Positions 6,151 to 8,502 of a stretch of 8,502 nt of DNA are shown one piece after another; positions within the stretch are counted from its first letter, which is position 1; every line of letters starts with the position of its first letter. The stretch is from JAHEJX01 sp041605955 (GTDB lineage Bacteria; Actinomycetota; Acidimicrobiia; Spongiisociales; UBA5794). Below the pieces are notes generated by a model. That model searched no databases. It was given only the letters and a program-made list of their open reading frames with translations, and was not told the DNA's origin. The translations under genes were made by a program, and so were the position numbers. The DNA is taken from the NCBI GenBank assembly GCA_041605955.1, contig JBFIXI010000109.1, forward strand, positions 1 through 8,502. The letters are read 5' to 3'.

Positions 6151-7141
6151 CTAGCGCCTCTCCCAACTGCGCCACCTGCTCTTCGATTCGATCGAGGAGA
6201 GTGAACAAGTCGTCCACAACCACACCATTGGCTTCGAATGGAGTGTAAGTGCTGTCCTTGGGCAACAGCGACAATGCAACGGTTGTGTAGTTCCTGGCAA
6301 ACTCGATCTTCTCAGCCTGTTCCGGCGTTACGTTGAGCACGATGATCTGTCCAGCTTGCGGCGTCAAGCCCGTGCCGAGGCCCTGCAGGGTGTTGTCGGG
6401 GCCGACGGCTAGAACCTCGATGTCCTGCAGCACCGTCTGGGTGAACTGAATCGACGACGGGAATGTGTCGGCTAGAGCCGCCAACGGATCCGGTTCTTCG
6501 TTATTGGTACCAGGAATCGTAGTCGTCGTCGTGGCCGCCGGATCGCCCGGACCGAGAATCAAGGCCCGCAGCTCTGGATCACGCAACACGTTGAGGAACT
6601 GATTCAGCTGAACGTCGGCCGACGCCAAGATGTTGACCCGGTCGCCGGGGCGGATGAAACCGCCGCTGACCGCATCGTCCTCGGGGCGGATCGAGATCGC
6701 AACTTTGTTCGGCGGGATCGCTTCCGACAGGCTCACGGTGTTCAACTCGGCGGGCGAGACGAACATGTCGGCGGTGATCAGCTGGCCCTTTGAGATCGGG
6801 CCGGAGGCGACTTTGGAGTCCAGCAGCGCGTTGAGATCGGCCGGCAGGCCGTCGCAGATGGTGAGATCCTCGCTGCCGTCACGCACCACCGGGCCGGTGC
6901 AGAGGATGCGGGAGCCGTCGAAGGCCACCGCTTCGGCAAGGGCTCGCGACTCAGAGATGAACGCCCGAGCCGTGGAGCCCTCGGTGCCGGTATCGATGAA
7001 CTCGGTGGCCCGATAAACCTGAACCTCTTGGATGTCCGCCCGCACGTTGTCCTCGATCGAGGACAGGTACTGCCAGACGGCGAACGCCGACACAACAGCG
7101 AGACCCAAGGCGACAAAAAGTACGATCGAACGCTTGCCCAT
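6143..7141 (-). CDS. cpaB: CpaB/RcpC, Tad pilus assembly protein
   Basis: CpaB/RcpC is an envelope protein needed for Tad pilus assembly. In Gram-negatives it works with the secretin; no secretin is expected in a monoderm. The 332-residue protein has one N-terminal membrane anchor (about 5-25) with most of the chain outside. A divergent SAF-type domain (about 40-130) follows, ending ASGPISKGQLITADMFV. Then comes the diagnostic block AIPPNKVAISIRPEDDAVSGGFIRPGDRVNILA (142-173, key residues P143, P153, G166, D167, V169, N170). The C-terminal domain has TVLQDIEVLAVG (236-247) and IIVLNVTPEQAEKIEFAR (266-283). Odd points are a Cys81/Cys96 pair bracketing an insert in the first domain, and a Thr-rich run (203-208) followed by an acidic linker. 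The start is ATG at 7141. GGAAGGG (7153-7159) lies 11 nt upstream, slightly far. It is the first gene of the Tad operon. Confidence 0.92.
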   Translation of the reverse strand: MGKRSIVLFVALGLAVVSAFAVWQYLSSIEDNVRADIQEVQVYRATEFIDTGTEGSTARAFISESRALAEAVAFDGSRILCTGPVVRDGSEDLTICDGLPADLNALLDSKVASGPISKGQLITADMFVSPAELNTVSLSEAIPPNKVAISIRPEDDAVSGGFIRPGDRVNILASADVQLNQFLNVLRDPELRALILGPGDPAATTTTTIPGTNNEEPDPLAALADTFPSSIQFTQTVLQDIEVLAVGPDNTLQGLGTGLTPQAGQIIVLNVTPEQAEKIEFARNYTTVALSLLPKDSTYTPFEANGVVVDDLFTLLDRIEEQVAQLGEALGG

Positions 7142-7262
7142 TGTTTAGTTGGCCCTTCCGGTAACAGTTACACGCGCACCACACGACATACGGGCCGGGA
7201 TGACCCGGGAGCGTTGGTTTAGCCTGGCAGCCGCCTTCCGAAAGTCAAGGAACAGAGACGGC
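7142..7262 (-). promoter_or_regulatory. Leader/probable promoter region of the Tad operon, between rpsA and cpaB
   Basis: This 121-bp gap follows the rpsA stop and precedes cpaB, the first tad gene. On the transcribed strand it holds a TTGACT match to a -35 box (complement of 7243-7248), but no convincing -10 at 16-18 bp, so a sigma-70-type promoter is only suggested. An 11-bp palindrome GTAACAGTTAC (7161-7171) lies 1 nt from the cpaB Shine-Dalgarno. Only a 5-bp hairpin with a 4-nt loop (7195-7199 with 7204-7208) could be found as a possible rpsA terminator, with no T-tract. The tad operon may have its own promoter here, or may be read through from rpsA. Confidence 0.35.
7161..7171. repeat. 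11-bp palindrome next to the cpaB ribosome binding site
   Basis: GTAAC-A-GTTAC is a perfect inverted repeat with one central base. It lies directly before the Shine-Dalgarno of cpaB (GGAAGGG, complement of 7153-7159). Position and symmetry would suit a small operator, but an 11-bp palindrome can occur by chance and no regulator is known here. Confidence 0.4.
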
Positions 7263-8502
7263 TCAGCTGCGGCCGATACCGCGCTCCTTGAGCTCTTGGA
7301 GAATGGCCTCGAGAGATGAATCGGCACTGAACGACGGTTCTGGAGTCGCGTCTTCTTCACGCGTGAACTCCCGTCGTTTGGGACGGCTCTCTTTTGGCTT
7401 GTCGCTCCATGTCGAGCGTTCCTCCCACTCGGGAAGCGCCTGTTTGATTGACAGGCTCACTCGACGTCTGTCGGCATCGACCTCGGTCACCTTTACCCGG
7501 ACTTGTTGACCGATGGAAAGTTCCAATTCGGGACTCTCGACGTGATGCATGGCGATTTCCGAGACGTGGACTAGTCCCTCGACTCCCTCGCCCACAGAGA
7601 CGAACGCGCCGAACGGCACGGTCTTGGTGACCTTGCCGTCGATGATGGCGCCGGTCTGGATCTCGCGGGCGAACTGGTCCCACGGATCTTCTCGAGTTTG
7701 GCGGATCGAAAGCGAGATGCGCTCCCGCTCCCGATCGACTTCGAGGACCCGGACTTGGACCTTGTCGCCAACAGTTACCACCTCGCCGGGATGGCTCACG
7801 TGTTGCCACGAAAGCTCAGAGACATGCACCAGCCCGTCCATTCCGCCGAGGTCCACGAATGCTCCGAAGTTCACCACCGACGAGACCACGCCCTCCCGAA
7901 CGTCGCCCGGCTTCAGATCCGACAGGAACTCTTGGCGCTGCTCGGCCTGCGCCTCTTCCAGGAATGCTCGCCGGGACAGCACCACGTTGTTGCGGTTCTT
8001 GTCCAGCTCGATGACTTTGGCTTCGATGGTCTCGCCGACGTAGGGCGACAAGTCACGCACGCGGCGGAGGTCGACGAGCGACGCCGGCAGGAAGCCGCGT
8101 AGGCCGATGTCGACGATGAGACCGCCCTTGACCACTTCGATCACAGGGCCGGTGACCGTGCCCCCTTCGTTCATCACGCGCTCGATGCGGCCCCAGGCGC
8201 GCTCGTATTGCGCCCGCTTCTTGGAGAGCACGAGGCGCCCGTTGTCGTCCTCCATCTGGAGTACCAGCGCCTCGATCGGCTCGCCTACTGACACGACCTC
8301 CGCGGGATGGGCGTTGTTGCGAATCGACAGCTCCGGCGCCGGGATGACGCCCTCGGACTTGTAGCCGATGTCGACGAGCACCTCGTCGGGATCGACCCGA
8401 ACCACGTGGCCGGCGACGATGTCGCCCTCCTTGAACTCGAAGACGGTCCGCTCGACGACCGCGGCGAAGTCGTCCGCCGACATCTGGTCGGGGACCTCGC
8501 CC
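7263..8502 (-). CDS. rpsA: 30S ribosomal protein S1, four S1 domains (5' end probably outside window)
   Basis: Ribosomal protein S1 binds mRNA on the small subunit and helps initiation. From the ATG at 8483 it has 406 residues. Four S1/OB-fold domains lie at about 18-89, 106-172, 193-262 and 278-348. A charged, low-complexity tail follows and ends in LEAILQELKERGIGRS. SKKRAQYERAWG (87-98), KGGLIVDIGLRGFLPASLV (119-137) and ELDKNRNNVVLSRRA (159-173) are actinobacterial RpsA blocks. SSVVNFGAFVDLGGMDGLVHVSELSW is the canonical domain 3, and VPFGAFV opens the matching part of domain 4. The frame stays open through GEVPDQ to the window edge. Actinobacterial S1 usually has a short acidic leader before this point, so the true start is probably upstream of the window and ATG 8483 is only the first visible candidate. 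The gene is essential housekeeping. Its placement directly ahead of the tad operon on the same strand is notable. Confidence 0.96.
   Translation of the reverse strand, partial: GEVPDQMSADDFAAVVERTVFEFKEGDIVAGHVVRVDPDEVLVDIGYKSEGVIPAPELSIRNNAHPAEVVSVGEPIEALVLQMEDDNGRLVLSKKRAQYERAWGRIERVMNEGGTVTGPVIEVVKGGLIVDIGLRGFLPASLVDLRRVRDLSPYVGETIEAKVIELDKNRNNVVLSRRAFLEEAQAEQRQEFLSDLKPGDVREGVVSSVVNFGAFVDLGGMDGLVHVSELSWQHVSHPGEVVTVGDKVQVRVLEVDRERERISLSIRQTREDPWDQFAREIQTGAIIDGKVTKTVPFGAFVSVGEGVEGLVHVSEIAMHHVESPELELSIGQQVRVKVTEVDADRRRVSLSIKQALPEWEERSTWSDKPKESRPKRREFTREEDATPEPSFSADSSLEAILQELKERGIGRS

Noticed and set aside
6518..6535. Short trinucleotide repeat in cpaB (GTC units) as a phase-variation site
   Set aside because: Only about three perfect units, encoding Thr in frame. 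Gain or loss of a unit would not shift the frame, so it cannot switch the gene on or off.
1..8502. Mobile elements, CRISPR arrays, tRNA/rRNA genes or defence genes
   Set aside because: No transposase-like frame, direct-repeat array, RNA gene or att-like repeat was seen. All large - strand frames are accounted for by tad genes, rpsA and one membrane protein.

Overview
The window is GC-rich chromosomal DNA, almost fully coding. It reads as an actinobacterial (Gram-positive, high-GC) locus. The best taxonomic clue is the S1 ribosomal protein at the right edge: it has four S1 domains and closely resembles actinobacterial RpsA, including the blocks SKKRAQYERAWG and ELDKNRNNVVLSRRA. An acidimicrobial-type lineage would fit, but that is a guess from memory of the families.

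Layout, left to right. Positions 2-148 on the + strand hold the C-terminal end of a Flp (type IVb) prepilin, cut by the window edge. It is followed at 168-202 by a strong hairpin that probably serves as a terminator for both strands. Everything else lies on the - strand. Read in the direction of transcription (right to left) it is: rpsA (5' end at or beyond the window edge, stop at 7263); a 121-bp gap with a probable leader or promoter; cpaB/rcpC (7141-6143); cpaE/tadZ (6150-4966); tadA/cpaF (4909-3560); tadB (3560-2502); tadC (2502-1597); and a polytopic membrane protein with glycosyltransferase-C-like features (1572-226). No tRNA, rRNA, IS element, CRISPR array or broken gene is visible.

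How it works together: this is the core of a Tad (tight adherence) pilus machine. TadA is the hexameric motor ATPase. TadB and TadC are the inner-membrane platform. CpaE/TadZ is a ParA/MinD-like localiser with a degenerate receiver domain. CpaB is an envelope-anchored assembly protein. The pilin gene points toward this operon from the other side. The operon is tightly packed: cpaB-cpaE overlap by 8 nt, tadA-tadB share TAATG, tadB-tadC share TGATG, and a 24-nt gap precedes the last gene. There is no secretin (CpaC/RcpA), as expected for a monoderm. TadE/TadF-type minor pilins and the prepilin peptidase (TadV/CpaA) are not in this window and may lie left of it.

The less ordinary points are: a putative GT-C-like membrane protein closing the operon, a candidate for envelope or pilin modification; a TadB with a cleavable-looking signal peptide but almost no exported domain; a CpaB with a cysteine-bracketed insert and a Thr-rich linker; a TadZ whose receiver lacks the phospho-acceptor Asp; and a Tad operon sitting directly behind rpsA. 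None of these amounts to a clearly new system. It is a recognisable Tad locus with a few unusual parts.
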